From Arcticibacter tournemirensis (GTDB lineage: Bacteria > Bacteroidota > Bacteroidia > Sphingobacteriales > Sphingobacteriaceae), in contig NZ_VFPL01000001.1 of assembly GCF_006716645.1 (NCBI RefSeq), positions 2,046,001 to 2,110,000 on the forward strand: a stretch of DNA of 64,000 bases. Direction: 5' to 3'. This document shows positions 31,715 through 40,407 of this stretch, in pieces. Every line of letters starts with the position of its first letter. Position 1 is the stretch's first letter. The position numbers and the translations under genes are program-made. Below the pieces are notes generated by a model that saw only the letters and a list, made by a program, of their open reading frames with translations, ran no database searches and was not told where the DNA came from.

Positions 31715-32976
31715 GATACAAACACTCCTTTCTGCTGGTAAAAAGCTGGCGCAACCATTGGTACATCAAGGGCGCACTGTTTAAGTTGCTGTTTATCAAC
31801 ACGCAGGTAAAGCATGGTCGAAGCTGTATGACTATGCCCTAACGCTTCTGATATTACAGGAAGCGGTGTTTTATTTTCAAGCAAATGAGTAGCAAAGCTA
31901 TGCCGTAATGCGTGCGCTCCCTTGTGCCTGTTCTTAAGAATGATGCCTGAACGCCGTATATGTAAAGCTATTCTGTTTGTAACGTCTTCGGGCGTTATTG
32001 ATTTGAATGGATATATATGCTGTAAAAAACAATATGGCGCATTGGAGACGGGACGTGCATATTTTAAGTAATCAACAATGGCATTTCCTATCTCGGGCAG
32101 AAGCGGAAGGGTAATTTCTTTTTTGGTTTTGAACTGCATTATCTCAATGATGCCCTTATCCCAATTAATGTTCTCGAACTTTAACTGTGCTATATCGGAT
32201 ACCCTCAAACCAAGTTTTGCAGCCAGCAATACCAACGCATAATCCCTTTTACCCGATGGGTTGCCCCGGTCGATCTTTTCTATGATGCAGGTAATATCTT
32301 CTGTAGAAAAAAACGAGGGGAGCTTTGGCTGCGATTTGTAATTTGTGCGCTGTATCACATCTGAATAATCTTTATTGAGTATCTTTTCTGTGTACAGATA
32401 GGCAAAAAAGCTTTTGATAACGCCCAATTTAGAATGATTGGTGGGCAGAGTTGCCGGATTAAGGCTTTTCATAAACGATACCAGGTACACCTCATTGATA
32501 TCGGCAACTCTCTTTATTTCTTTACCGCTCAAAAAGGTAAGTAAACCATGCAGCGTGTTCAGGTAGTGGTTTTGGGTTGATTTTGACAGGGTAAAAGTTG
32601 TTGCTTTATAAGTGATAAAGTCTTGCATGGCAACACCTACTTCGCCTGTCAACACCTTCGGCGGATTTCTTCTTAATGGTGCAGTCCCAAAAAAGACTTG
32701 GCCTGTAGACTGAAATACATGCAGTGCATCGACCTTATTAACCAAATGCCGCTGCATCCGGTCAAGCGAGGCATAATCATAGTCGCCCAGCTTTGACTTA
32801 ATGAACTGGTCGCCAACAGATTTATCATAGTTTTCGATCCCTGCCGCAGCCATAAATAGCTTTAAGGGTTTCCAGATCTGCCAATATCCCCGGAGGGTGT
32901 ATCGACCTCGTTGCAGGGTGCGAAGGTGTTTTTCAAACTCATTTACGAGTTCGTCGATGGTTTGATTTTCTTTCAT
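31711..32976 (-). CDS. RIT tyrosine recombinase A
   Basis: The 421-residue protein is the first gene of the trio and the longest. Core-binding part is residues about 110-220, catalytic part 230-410, with AAKLGLRVSDIAQL (box I Arg), GAHALRHSFATHLLENK (box II) and LGHSHTASTMLYLRV (Tyr). The promoter should lie in the 40-130 bp between its start and the inner/outer right-end repeats, so the recombinases may regulate themselves by binding there. All residues needed for catalysis are visible. Confidence 0.93.
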   Translation of the reverse strand: MKENQTIDELVNEFEKHLRTLQRGRYTLRGYWQIWKPLKLFMAAAGIENYDKSVGDQFIKSKLGDYDYASLDRMQRHLVNKVDALHVFQSTGQVFFGTAPLRRNPPKVLTGEVGVAMQDFITYKATTFTLSKSTQNHYLNTLHGLLTFLSGKEIKRVADINEVYLVSFMKSLNPATLPTNHSKLGVIKSFFAYLYTEKILNKDYSDVIQRTNYKSQPKLPSFFSTEDITCIIEKIDRGNPSGKRDYALVLLAAKLGLRVSDIAQLKFENINWDKGIIEIMQFKTKKEITLPLLPEIGNAIVDYLKYARPVSNAPYCFLQHIYPFKSITPEDVTNRIALHIRRSGIILKNRHKGAHALRHSFATHLLENKTPLPVISEALGHSHTASTMLYLRVDKQQLKQCALDVPMVAPAFYQQKGVFVS

Positions 32977-33084
32977 AATTACATTATTTATGGTTAGGGC
33001 ACTATTGCCGCCAACAAAATAATGTAAAGTATAAATGAGGTTAAGCCGCTGAATTTGAGTAATCCAACGGCTTTAAGAGGATAG

Positions 33085-33111
33085 CTTTACATAATCTTTT
33101 ACTTTCCATAA
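33085..33111. repeat. RIT terminal inverted repeat, right
   Basis: A 27-bp exact inverted copy of 29629-29655, abutting the 5' part of the DUF932 gene. The inner 16-bp inverted copy TACTTTACATTATTTT lies at 29699-29714, with its complement at 33016-33031. Confidence 0.88.
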
Positions 33112-33509
33112 CCGTTGCCCAATGCTCCTGCGGTTTCGTACAATATACCATCGCCTCCGCCTACAATAGCATCAAAGAAATTGAACGCCTCACGGTTTTG
33201 TACGATATGGTAGTCTTTGCCTACTACGCCCAACGGTGTATTGGTGTCGGTGCGAAGTGTGGCGAAACTGTTAGGTACTAAGATGTCATTGGCTTCAATC
33301 AGTTCTCCACTGTAGCCTATGCTCATTGTTCTGCCCTGTGTAAACAGTGGGGATTTGATAACCTCGTAATCTAAACCTGCATGTACTATTGCTTCTTTGC
33401 TTGTTGGGTACTGCTCCACGATTTGCCCCAAACCGTGCCACGCTTTTTGTTGAACGCTGAAGAATGAATGACGCCCTGTTTGCTCGTTGAAATTGATGTT
33501 GTGTGCCAT
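33112..33509 (-). pseudogene. DUF932 (phage/plasmid-like) protein, interrupted by RIT
   Basis: The reading frame starts at 33509 and gives DUF932-family sequence (MAHNINFNEQTGRHSFFSV, AWHGLGQIV, VVGKDYHIVQNREAFNFFDAI, ETAGALGNG) for about 133 residues. It then runs into the RIT terminal repeat, where the frame soon stops. The missing next residues (ERIFITAKL) are found on the other side of the element at 29571-29601. DUF932 genes are standard accessory genes of Bacteroidota conjugative elements. The gene is dead in this strain unless the element excises precisely, and the IS3 insertion makes even that insufficient. Confidence 0.88.
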
Positions 33510-34074
33510 AATGCTAAAATTTTGATGTTTGAAAAAATGTTTAAATACTCACTCGCTTTTCTCGTTTCCCGTTGTGGTTTGCTCCGCTTCGCTTCGCATA
33601 ATTTTTTCCAAAAGAAAAACCGGAAAAAAGAAAGCAGATAATCCAAGCGGGCTAAGCGGAAAACCAAAAGGAAACGGAATAAGTCCCGGAAGGTGGCAAG
33701 GCAACACACTGCAATCGGCGAAGCCATCTTTTTGACTTGCCATTATGCCGTAGTCTTTTGGTTGGGCGTGTGGGTGGCTGCCCGCTATAACTTAGCTGCC
33801 TTTTTACCGGTTGATTGTGGAAATATTCTGTTCTAAATTTTATGGCATTAATGACCAGGCTACGATAGCCTGTAGAGATTTGAAAAACGGAATAGCAGGG
33901 AACGTTAGGTAGAGGTTTCGGTTTTCAATTTTCTATTTCGGAAGTAGGTAATAAGCTCTTTTACAGCGTTGGCTTGCGTATAGGAAAGTAAATGTGCTTT
34001 ACCTACACAAAAAGTATAGGCATAAAAAAAGCAGAACCGTTAAGTTCTGCTCATTGAGATTAGATAAAAGCTGA
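33510..34074. other. Non-coding/leader region between DUF932 and integrase
   Basis: No confident gene. Short frames on both strands over 33530-33740 have skewed Arg/Lys/Phe-rich compositions and overlap each other, so I do not accept them. Small hairpins occur (for example GGCTA-CGA-TAGCC, about 33862-33874). The DUF932 promoter and the integrase terminator (34022-34051) lie here. Confidence 0.5.
34022..34051 (-). terminator. Intrinsic terminator of the integrase gene
   Basis: On the minus strand AGCAGAAC-TTAACG-GTTCTGCT is followed by TTTTTT, about 25 bases past the integrase stop: a textbook intrinsic terminator. Confidence 0.88.
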
Positions 34075-35325
34075 TTAGATTGCCATCATAAACGCTTCTT
34101 CCATTGCCTTGAATTTAGGGGTAACTAAATCCATATCCTTACTGATTTTTTGGCTTGTGATTTTAGCGTAAATCTGTGTGGTGGAAATATTTTTATGCCC
34201 CATCATTTTGCTAAGACTTTCAAGCGGTACGCCCTCGGTCAAAAACATTGTTCCGAAAGTATGCCTTGCCGTGTGAAAAGTTACTTTATGCTCCGTAATG
34301 ATTTCTGCCTTTTCAACCAGTTTGCCTATGTGAGTATTGCAGGTTGCATTGGTCGGAACCGGAAAGATAAATTCATTCCTTGTCGTACCCTGATATTTCT
34401 CAATGATACGTTTAGGAATTTCCATTAACCGAACATTTGAAGCAATATCTGATTTCTTTCTCCTACTGATAATCCACTGATGACCGTCAAAGAATGATTG
34501 AATGTTGTTCCTTGTCAGTTTCTTAATATCCGCATAAGCAAGTCCTGTAAAGCAACTGAAAATAAACAGGTCTTTTACAAGTTCATACCGTTGGTGCGAT
34601 GGTACGCACATCATCAGCTTTTCAACATCTTCTTTAAGGATATAGCCCCGGTCGGTTTCTTCCATATTGATTTCGTAATTCTGAAACGGATTATCACGTA
34701 TCAAGCCTTTTTTAATAGCCAGTTCCACCAGACTTAATACAGGCATAGTGTAAACCCAAACCGTATTATGCGAAGATTGTAAGTCGTACCGGAGGTAAAA
34801 ATCAAACTCCCGGATAAAATCGGCAGTCAATTCCCGAAAAGCCATATCATCACGATGATAGCGTTCTTTTATAAACGTGGTAAGATGATTGTAAACCGTG
34901 ATATACTTGTTGTAAGTGCTTTGCGCACGTTCTTCCTTTTCGACCAATTTTTTAAAATCCTCATTTTGGTCGTTGAAGACTTTAAGTATTGCATCATCCA
35001 TTACGCCAACACCCAAAAACGATAGCTTTACTTTTTGGGCGGTCGCAAAGCCCTCGTGCTTCAACATATCTTCATAAATCTTGTCGATACGCCCACGTAT
35101 ATTATCCAGTTTTTTATTGATACTTAATGCCTGCGCACTTTTGCCCTGAACTCTTCCGTGTTTTAAATCCCAATTATTGGGGTCAATTTCTAACTTTGTT
35201 CCGAAAGTTTTAGGGGTTCCGTCAATGGTAATACGTGCCATAATCGGAGCATTACCGTTCTTTTTCAATTCGTTCTTTTTTAGGTAGAAAAGCAGTTTGA
35301 ACGTCGATTTTTTTGTTTGTTCCAT
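34075..35325 (-). CDS. IntDOT-like tyrosine integrase
   Basis: This is a 416-residue Bacteroidota integrase. The N-terminal arm-binding domain (about 1-100, KSTFKLLFYLKKNELKKNG, DGTPKTFGTKLEIDP) is followed by a SAM-like core-binding domain (110-210) and a catalytic domain. Box I reads FTGLAYADIKKL, with Ala where most relatives have Arg; loss of that Arg is known for IntDOT of CTnDOT. Box II is HTARHTFGTMFL and box III is MMGHKNISTTQIYAKI (Tyr). It lies at the right edge of the mobile block, transcribed inward, followed by a terminator. It is the likely enzyme that brought the block in. Confidence 0.93.
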   Translation of the reverse strand: MEQTKKSTFKLLFYLKKNELKKNGNAPIMARITIDGTPKTFGTKLEIDPNNWDLKHGRVQGKSAQALSINKKLDNIRGRIDKIYEDMLKHEGFATAQKVKLSFLGVGVMDDAILKVFNDQNEDFKKLVEKEERAQSTYNKYITVYNHLTTFIKERYHRDDMAFRELTADFIREFDFYLRYDLQSSHNTVWVYTMPVLSLVELAIKKGLIRDNPFQNYEINMEETDRGYILKEDVEKLMMCVPSHQRYELVKDLFIFSCFTGLAYADIKKLTRNNIQSFFDGHQWIISRRKKSDIASNVRLMEIPKRIIEKYQGTTRNEFIFPVPTNATCNTHIGKLVEKAEIITEHKVTFHTARHTFGTMFLTEGVPLESLSKMMGHKNISTTQIYAKITSQKISKDMDLVTPKFKAMEEAFMMAI

Positions 35326-35680
35326 AACTCAAATGTTTAACGTTTAAAATTAAATTACATTGAGTTACAAGGGAATGTAAAAAGAGGTGCAAAAGACTGA
35401 AATATAATCGGTTAAGCTATATAGTCACTTTTATCAATCGGTAACGAATTAGTAACCTAACCTTGTCATTTTAAGCCCAAAACCTATCAGACACCGACTT
35501 CCGAACTAAGACTACTGGTTTTATAAAGCCTTGTATAGCAATGGTTTTAACCGTTTTGCTTATTTTTGCTTTTTACTAATCTTTTTCTTTAAAAAAAATC
35601 CAACATCACTAGTCCCCTCCGGCAAGTTTCGTGTTCTCTTATATGAAAACCAGTTAGAGACTGATTATAAATTGAGAACC
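35326..35680. other. Right junction of the mobile block and FecI-FecR spacer
   Basis: No gene. The first part is the integrase promoter region, and the last 100 bases (TTTTTCTTTAAAAAAAATCC, then CACTAGTCCCCTCCGGC...) look like the FecI-FecR spacer usual in Sphingobacteriaceae, i.e. PUL sequence resuming after the insertion. An open frame from 35531 runs through this spacer, but its residues are spacer-derived. Confidence 0.5.
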
Positions 35681-36862
35681 GTGAATAAAGACAGGCTCCG
35701 GAAATTATTAGAGGGATATTTTAACAATACCATTGACCGCAAGGATTGTGATGAATTGTTAAAGTATATGGACCATTCTGACCCTGAATTATTCTCAGAG
35801 ATAACCGACAGATTGTTGCGTGACAGGAAAGACGGACCTGTGTTTGAGAAGACACAGGCTGATAAAATATATGACCGCATTAAATCTGATCCACGTTTCA
35901 AAGTTCGGCCGGATAAGCGTCATCAGGTGATCCGGCTCCGTATTGCCGCTGTTTTGATTGTTTCCCTGTCGTTTACTTACTATCTCGTTAATACTAAAAA
36001 GGCTGATCTCAGTTTAGCCAGCCATACTGCGGAGATAAAAGCAAAAGACGAGATCGTACCAGGCGACAATAAAGCCATACTCACTCTTTCAAATGGGAAA
36101 AAGATAGTACTCGGTCAGACCGGAGCAGGGCAACTGGCTAAAGAGTCGGGTGTTGAGATAGAAAAGACAAAAAAAGGCGAGATTATTTACCGGGCTACAA
36201 GCAGTGGAATTAGGTCGAATTCGGTAGTTTTCAATAAAATAGAAACACCCAGGGGCGGAGAATATCAGGTGATATTACCTGATGGTACCCGGGTTTGGCT
36301 TAACGCTGCCTCTTCTCTCAGTTATCCAACCGCGTTTAATGGCCGTACCCGGGCTGTCAGCTTAACAGGTGAGGCTTATTTTGAAGTGGCCAAAAATAAG
36401 AATATGCCTTTTCATGTGAATGTAAACGGCGTGACCATACAGGTTTTGGGAACCAGATTTAATATTAATTCGTATTCTGATGAGAGTGATTTGACCACCA
36501 CGCTTCTGGACGGATCTGTGCGGGTTTTTAAGAATGGCCACCAGGCTTTATTACAGCCGGGGCAACAAGCTGTTGTCGGCAGGGCATCAGATCAGATAGC
36601 CATTTCATCCGCTAACATTTCGGAAGTAATGGCCTGGAAAAACGGTTACTTCCTTTTTCGCGATGAGGATATTAAAAGCATAATGAAGAAAATTTCACGC
36701 TGGTATGACATAGAAGTTGAATACCGGGGAGACGTAGAGGATCAGAAGTTCGGAGGTACATTTTACCGATCAAAGAGCTTTAAAGAATTGCTCCATTACC
36801 TGGAGAAACTGGGGCCTTTACATTTTAAAATTGAAGGAAGGAGGGTTATTGTGATGACTTAA
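35681..36862 (+). CDS. FecR-family anti-sigma factor of PUL 1
   Basis: I place the start at the GTG at 35681 (VNKDRLRKLLEGYFNN, 393 residues; TTG at 35672 is an alternative). The upstream in-frame ATG at 35531 lies in the junction/spacer and would add 50 atypical residues. Domains: cytoplasmic sigma-binding part (1-85), one transmembrane helix (RIAAVLIVSLSFTYYLV, about 90-106), then a periplasmic FecR domain (GGEYQVILPDGTRVWLNAAS, GEAYFEV) and a DUF4974 tail (FLFRDEDIKSIMKKISRWY). It relays SusC occupancy to the sigma factor, which is 18 kb upstream at 16961 across the mobile block. Confidence 0.92.
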   Translation: MNKDRLRKLLEGYFNNTIDRKDCDELLKYMDHSDPELFSEITDRLLRDRKDGPVFEKTQADKIYDRIKSDPRFKVRPDKRHQVIRLRIAAVLIVSLSFTYYLVNTKKADLSLASHTAEIKAKDEIVPGDNKAILTLSNGKKIVLGQTGAGQLAKESGVEIEKTKKGEIIYRATSSGIRSNSVVFNKIETPRGGEYQVILPDGTRVWLNAASSLSYPTAFNGRTRAVSLTGEAYFEVAKNKNMPFHVNVNGVTIQVLGTRFNINSYSDESDLTTTLLDGSVRVFKNGHQALLQPGQQAVVGRASDQIAISSANISEVMAWKNGYFLFRDEDIKSIMKKISRWYDIEVEYRGDVEDQKFGGTFYRSKSFKELLHYLEKLGPLHFKIEGRRVIVMT

Positions 36863-36998
36863 TCGCTACCGGTGGCTTAATGAATTATCTTAAAACCGGG
36901 AGCGTTCGCTCCGCCCCCGGATGTCAGCTACAGAAAGCTGGGTCAGATAATTTAATTGAATGGAAATACAACCAATTAACTATTAATCTAACATTCAA
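36863..36998 (+). promoter_or_regulatory. FecR-SusC leader with a GC-rich hairpin
   Basis: Between FecR and SusC. GGAGC-GTTC-GCTCC (about 36899-36912) sits inside a larger CCGGG...CCCGG pairing, and an A/T-rich segment with the start context follows before the susC ATG. It should contain the sigma-dependent susCD promoter; no exact motif is assigned. Confidence 0.5.
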
Positions 36999-39900
36999 AT
37001 GTATAAAATTTTTACAGCAAAGATTTGCAGTAGCCGATCGTATTGTATCAAAAAAATTCTGCTCGTAATGAAACTTACTATTGTTATACTGACAATGGCT
37101 TTATTACACGCCAGCGCGGCCGGTTTGGCGCAAAAAGTTTCTATTAATGTAGAGAATGCCTCTATTATAGCTGTGCTTGAGCAAATTCAATTACAAACAA
37201 GTTATAATTTCCTCTATAACTCTAAGGATCTTAAGAATACAAAGCCGGTGAGTTTATCTGTTAAGAACATGTCATTAACGGAGGCACTCGATAAGTGTTT
37301 TAAAGACCAGCCGGTAAATTATTATATCGAAGATGCAACCGTGCTCATTAAAAGTAAACCGATAATAACTGTTGCAGAACGGGAGCTTAGGAAGGTTATT
37401 AAAGGTAAAATAACCGATGAAAAGGGAGAAGCGCTTCCCGGAGTTAGCGTGAAGATCAAAGGATCTAACATAGGGACGGTTTCTGTTAATGACGGGTCTT
37501 TTACAATATCGGTTGATAATGCCGATGCTATACTGATATTCAGCTTTATCGGTTTTGAACCTCAGGAAAGAAAGGTGGGGAGTGCAGTCAGTATGAGCAT
37601 CGTTCTTAAGCCTGTAACAACAGGCTTATCAGAGGTGATCGTGGTTGGATATGGTTCTCAAAAGAAGGCGGATGTTACAGGTTCAATTGCGTCGGTGAGT
37701 GAAGAAGCCATTAAAAGCGTACCGGCAAGTAACCTGATAAGCGCCCTTCAAAGTCAGGCACCTGGCCTGGATATTCAAAAATCTGGTGGTAAGAGTAATC
37801 CTGGAGCGACACCGTCCATTTCCATTAGGGGTCAGCGATCATTGGGTGCGACCAATGATGTGCTTTATGTGGTAGACGGGATACCATTCAACAGTACCTA
37901 TATTAATGACCTTAATCAGGATGACGTAACATCCGTACAAATATTGAAAGATGCATCTGCAACCGCTATTTACGGTTCCAGAGGAGCAAATGGCGTGATT
38001 CTTATCACCACAAGAAGAGGTAAAAATGGAGCGCCTGTAGTTTCTTATAGTGGTTACGGAGGTGTCTCAACCGCCCTTGGCCATTATGACGTGATGGATA
38101 CAAAAGCATATGAGACGTATAAAAAGTGGGGCAACTATAACGCAAATAACCCCAACACCATTGGCACACCTAATCGTTACAGCGGAATAGATGATCCGAA
38201 GTTCTATACAGACGGTATTACCTTCCTTCCTGCCGAACTGGCCGGCATGGAAAATGGAACAGCAACCGACTGGCAAAAGCTTATCTTCAAAAATGGACTG
38301 AAAACAAATCATCAGCTGAGCGTTTCGGGTGGAACACCCTCTACAAAGTATGCTGTGTCGACTGGTTTTTATGATGAAACTGGTGTGTTTCCTGGTCAAT
38401 CGTTCAAGCGCTACAGTTTCAAGGTAAGCGTAGATCAGGAGCTGGGTAAGTATGTCAAAGTGGGTGGAAGTTCATTAAACACCATTAGCAAGATCAGCGG
38501 AGAAAGTATAAACCCGGTGGTCCAGGCGCTGATCTCCAGCCCGCTTACCGTTCCATACGACGACAAAGGAAATCTTATCCCTTTCCCCGGCGGCGGCTCC
38601 CTGACTTATAATCCTTTGGCTAATCTGGTACCTGGTGCAGTAGTTCAAAAACGCTCCCGGTATAATACCTTTACAACTATATATGCCGAGGCGCAAATTT
38701 TGCCGCACCTGAAATACCGGTTTAACGGAGGCCTGGAGCTTACCCCGGAAACTTATGGCGCATTCTATGGCAGCGCCACTTTTCAAAACCTCAGCGGGCC
38801 CTCTACTGCCAGAAATACCAATTATGACTTTTACGATTACACCCTGGAAAACCTGCTGACGTACGAGAATACCTTTGCAAAAAAGCATCACGTAACTGCC
38901 ACCGGCCTTTTTAGCTATCAGGAAGATTATAAAGCGTCAACAAATTTCTCTTATAACAACATCCTGGCAGATGAGATCCAATATTTCAATCCGGCTTTAG
39001 GATCGAACCTGAAGGGAGATGGTGATTACAATAAGTTTAATATCGTCTCGTTTATGGGACGTATCAACTACGACTTCATGAGCAAGTATTTGCTGACACT
39101 TACCGTGCGGTCTGACGGTTCGTCTACGCTTGCTCCCGGAAACAAATACCATTTATTCCCATCGGCAGCCCTTGGCTGGAATATCGCGCAGGAAGATTTT
39201 ATGAAAAACCTTTCTTTCTTATCAAACCTTAAGCTACGCGCGGGCTACGGTTCGGTAGGAAATGCTGCCGTAAGGCCTTACCAAACACTCGGCGGGCTGG
39301 AGTTGATTAATTACAACTATGGGACGACAAACGTTACGGGCACCTATCCTAATAATGTACCCAATCCTAAGCTAGGCTGGGAATATACGACATCGCTGAA
39401 CCTGGGTCTGGACTTTGGTTTACTAAACGACCGGATTACAGGGTCTGTTGATGCTTACAAGCAGAATACCAGCGATCTCATTCTTCCACAAAACCTACCC
39501 ATTACCACTGGTTATACCAAGCAATTTTTTGCGAATGTTGGTAAAACACAAAATAAAGGATTGGAGGTTTCCATTTCCTCCACCAATATTGTGGCGAGAT
39601 CAAGAAATGATTTTGGCTGGAGCACAAATTTTAATATCACATTTAACCGCAATAAGATCGTTGCGCTGCAAAATGGAGTGACTGAAGATGTAGGTAATAA
39701 CCGCTTTGTCGGACATCCTATTAATTCACTTTATAATTATGTAAGGCTAGGTATCTGGCAAAATACGGCAGCTGATTCGGCCCTGGCGAAGGATCTTAAG
39801 CTTACGATGACCGGAGCAGGCTCTGTTATCGGTACTATAAAGGTGGCCGATCTGAACGGCGACGGTGTGATCAATTCGAACGACCGGACGATTGTGGGTT

Positions 39901-40397
39901 CACGTGACCCGAAGTTCCTGGGTGGTTTTACCAACCGCTTTAGTTATCGCGGTTTTGACCTGAACGTGGTGTCTACTTACAGGGTGGGAGGTACACAGAT
40001 AGCCTACTGGCTTCAGCCCGGCAGTAAAGTAAATGCCTTAAACGGAAAGGAGAATAATTTAGACGTCAATTACTGGACCCCTGATAACCATGAAAATACA
40101 TATCCTAAACCCAATTTTAACGTAGGAAGCCCTGCTTATGGTGATCTTTTGGGTTATTATAATGCGTCGTATTTAAAAATTAAAACCATCAATTTAGGAT
40201 ATTCCTTGCCAACGGCTATGGTAAATAAAATAGGGGTAAAGTCACTTCATGTCTACAGTAGTTTCAATGATGCCATTATCCTGTTTTCGAAATTACATGA
40301 CCGGTTTCCTGGCATAGATCCGGAGTCGGCGGGCACGCTGGGCGTAGATACGCCGCCCACGAAGTCGTTGTTATTTGGTTTAAATGTTACATTTTAA
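36999..40397 (+). CDS. SusC-family TonB-dependent glycan transporter, PUL 1
   Basis: The 1132-residue protein has a long basic N-terminal leader plus signal peptide (typical start MYKIFTAKI in this family; M24 could be a shorter start). Next come a secretin/STN domain (about 50-110, LEQIQLQTSYNFLYNS), a carboxypeptidase-like beta domain (about 133-210, GKITDEKGEALPGVSVKIKG), the TonB-box/SusC signature EVIVVGYGSQKKADVTGS, the plug (SAISQ-like, VVDGIPFN, ILKDASATAIYGSRGANGVI) and the barrel ending LFGLNVTF. The STN domain marks it as sigma/FecR-linked. It imports an oligosaccharide with SusD, whose gene starts 10 bases after its stop. Confidence 0.96.
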   Translation: MYKIFTAKICSSRSYCIKKILLVMKLTIVILTMALLHASAAGLAQKVSINVENASIIAVLEQIQLQTSYNFLYNSKDLKNTKPVSLSVKNMSLTEALDKCFKDQPVNYYIEDATVLIKSKPIITVAERELRKVIKGKITDEKGEALPGVSVKIKGSNIGTVSVNDGSFTISVDNADAILIFSFIGFEPQERKVGSAVSMSIVLKPVTTGLSEVIVVGYGSQKKADVTGSIASVSEEAIKSVPASNLISALQSQAPGLDIQKSGGKSNPGATPSISIRGQRSLGATNDVLYVVDGIPFNSTYINDLNQDDVTSVQILKDASATAIYGSRGANGVILITTRRGKNGAPVVSYSGYGGVSTALGHYDVMDTKAYETYKKWGNYNANNPNTIGTPNRYSGIDDPKFYTDGITFLPAELAGMENGTATDWQKLIFKNGLKTNHQLSVSGGTPSTKYAVSTGFYDETGVFPGQSFKRYSFKVSVDQELGKYVKVGGSSLNTISKISGESINPVVQALISSPLTVPYDDKGNLIPFPGGGSLTYNPLANLVPGAVVQKRSRYNTFTTIYAEAQILPHLKYRFNGGLELTPETYGAFYGSATFQNLSGPSTARNTNYDFYDYTLENLLTYENTFAKKHHVTATGLFSYQEDYKASTNFSYNNILADEIQYFNPALGSNLKGDGDYNKFNIVSFMGRINYDFMSKYLLTLTVRSDGSSTLAPGNKYHLFPSAALGWNIAQEDFMKNLSFLSNLKLRAGYGSVGNAAVRPYQTLGGLELINYNYGTTNVTGTYPNNVPNPKLGWEYTTSLNLGLDFGLLNDRITGSVDAYKQNTSDLILPQNLPITTGYTKQFFANVGKTQNKGLEVSISSTNIVARSRNDFGWSTNFNITFNRNKIVALQNGVTEDVGNNRFVGHPINSLYNYVRLGIWQNTAADSALAKDLKLTMTGAGSVIGTIKVADLNGDGVINSNDRTIVGSRDPKFLGGFTNRFSYRGFDLNVVSTYRVGGTQIAYWLQPGSKVNALNGKENNLDVNYWTPDNHENTYPKPNFNVGSPAYGDLLGYYNASYLKIKTINLGYSLPTAMVNKIGVKSLHVYSSFNDAIILFSKLHDRFPGIDPESAGTLGVDTPPTKSLLFGLNVTF

Positions 40398-40407
40398 TTG
40401 TTCTGAC

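Larger units (their letters stand above)
29602..33111 (-). mobile_element. RIT (recombinase-in-trio) element inserted in DUF932
   Basis: Three consecutive tyrosine-recombinase genes, the RIT signature, lie between perfect 27-bp inverted repeats (29629-29655 and 33085-33111) and a second perfect 16-bp inner pair (29699-29714 and 33016-33031). The element splits a DUF932 reading frame, and both flanks carry CCGTT, a 5-bp target duplication. The left end has 27 extra bases outside the repeat, including a perfect 20-bp palindrome. Confidence 0.88.
17567..35560. mobile_element. Degenerate integrative element interrupting the FecI-FecR locus
   Basis: The block is bounded on the left by a truncated rteC and on the right by an IntDOT-type integrase gene (34075-35325) and a short AT-rich segment. 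On both sides lie parts of one PUL operon: the sigma factor before it, and a FecI-FecR spacer remnant then FecR after it. Nearly all of its genes run on the minus strand opposite to the PUL, and it looks more A/T-rich to the eye. No conjugation genes (Tra, MobA) are present, so it is a remnant or a deletion derivative. Exact ends are uncertain; a near-repeat TTTTTCTTnAAAAA occurs at both junctions, but it is too simple to call att. Confidence 0.6.

Noticed and set aside
33530-33743. Several short frames on both strands between DUF932 and integrase
   Set aside because: They overlap each other, have biased composition and no recognisable domain; more likely leader sequence.
17500-35600. att direct repeats TTTTTCTTnAAAAA at both sides of the block
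   Set aside because: The match is a simple A/T run; it could occur by chance, and the left end appears truncated inside rteC.
35531-35680. N-terminal extension of FecR from an upstream ATG
   Set aside because: The residues derive from the FecI-FecR spacer and junction; the family begins at about 35681.
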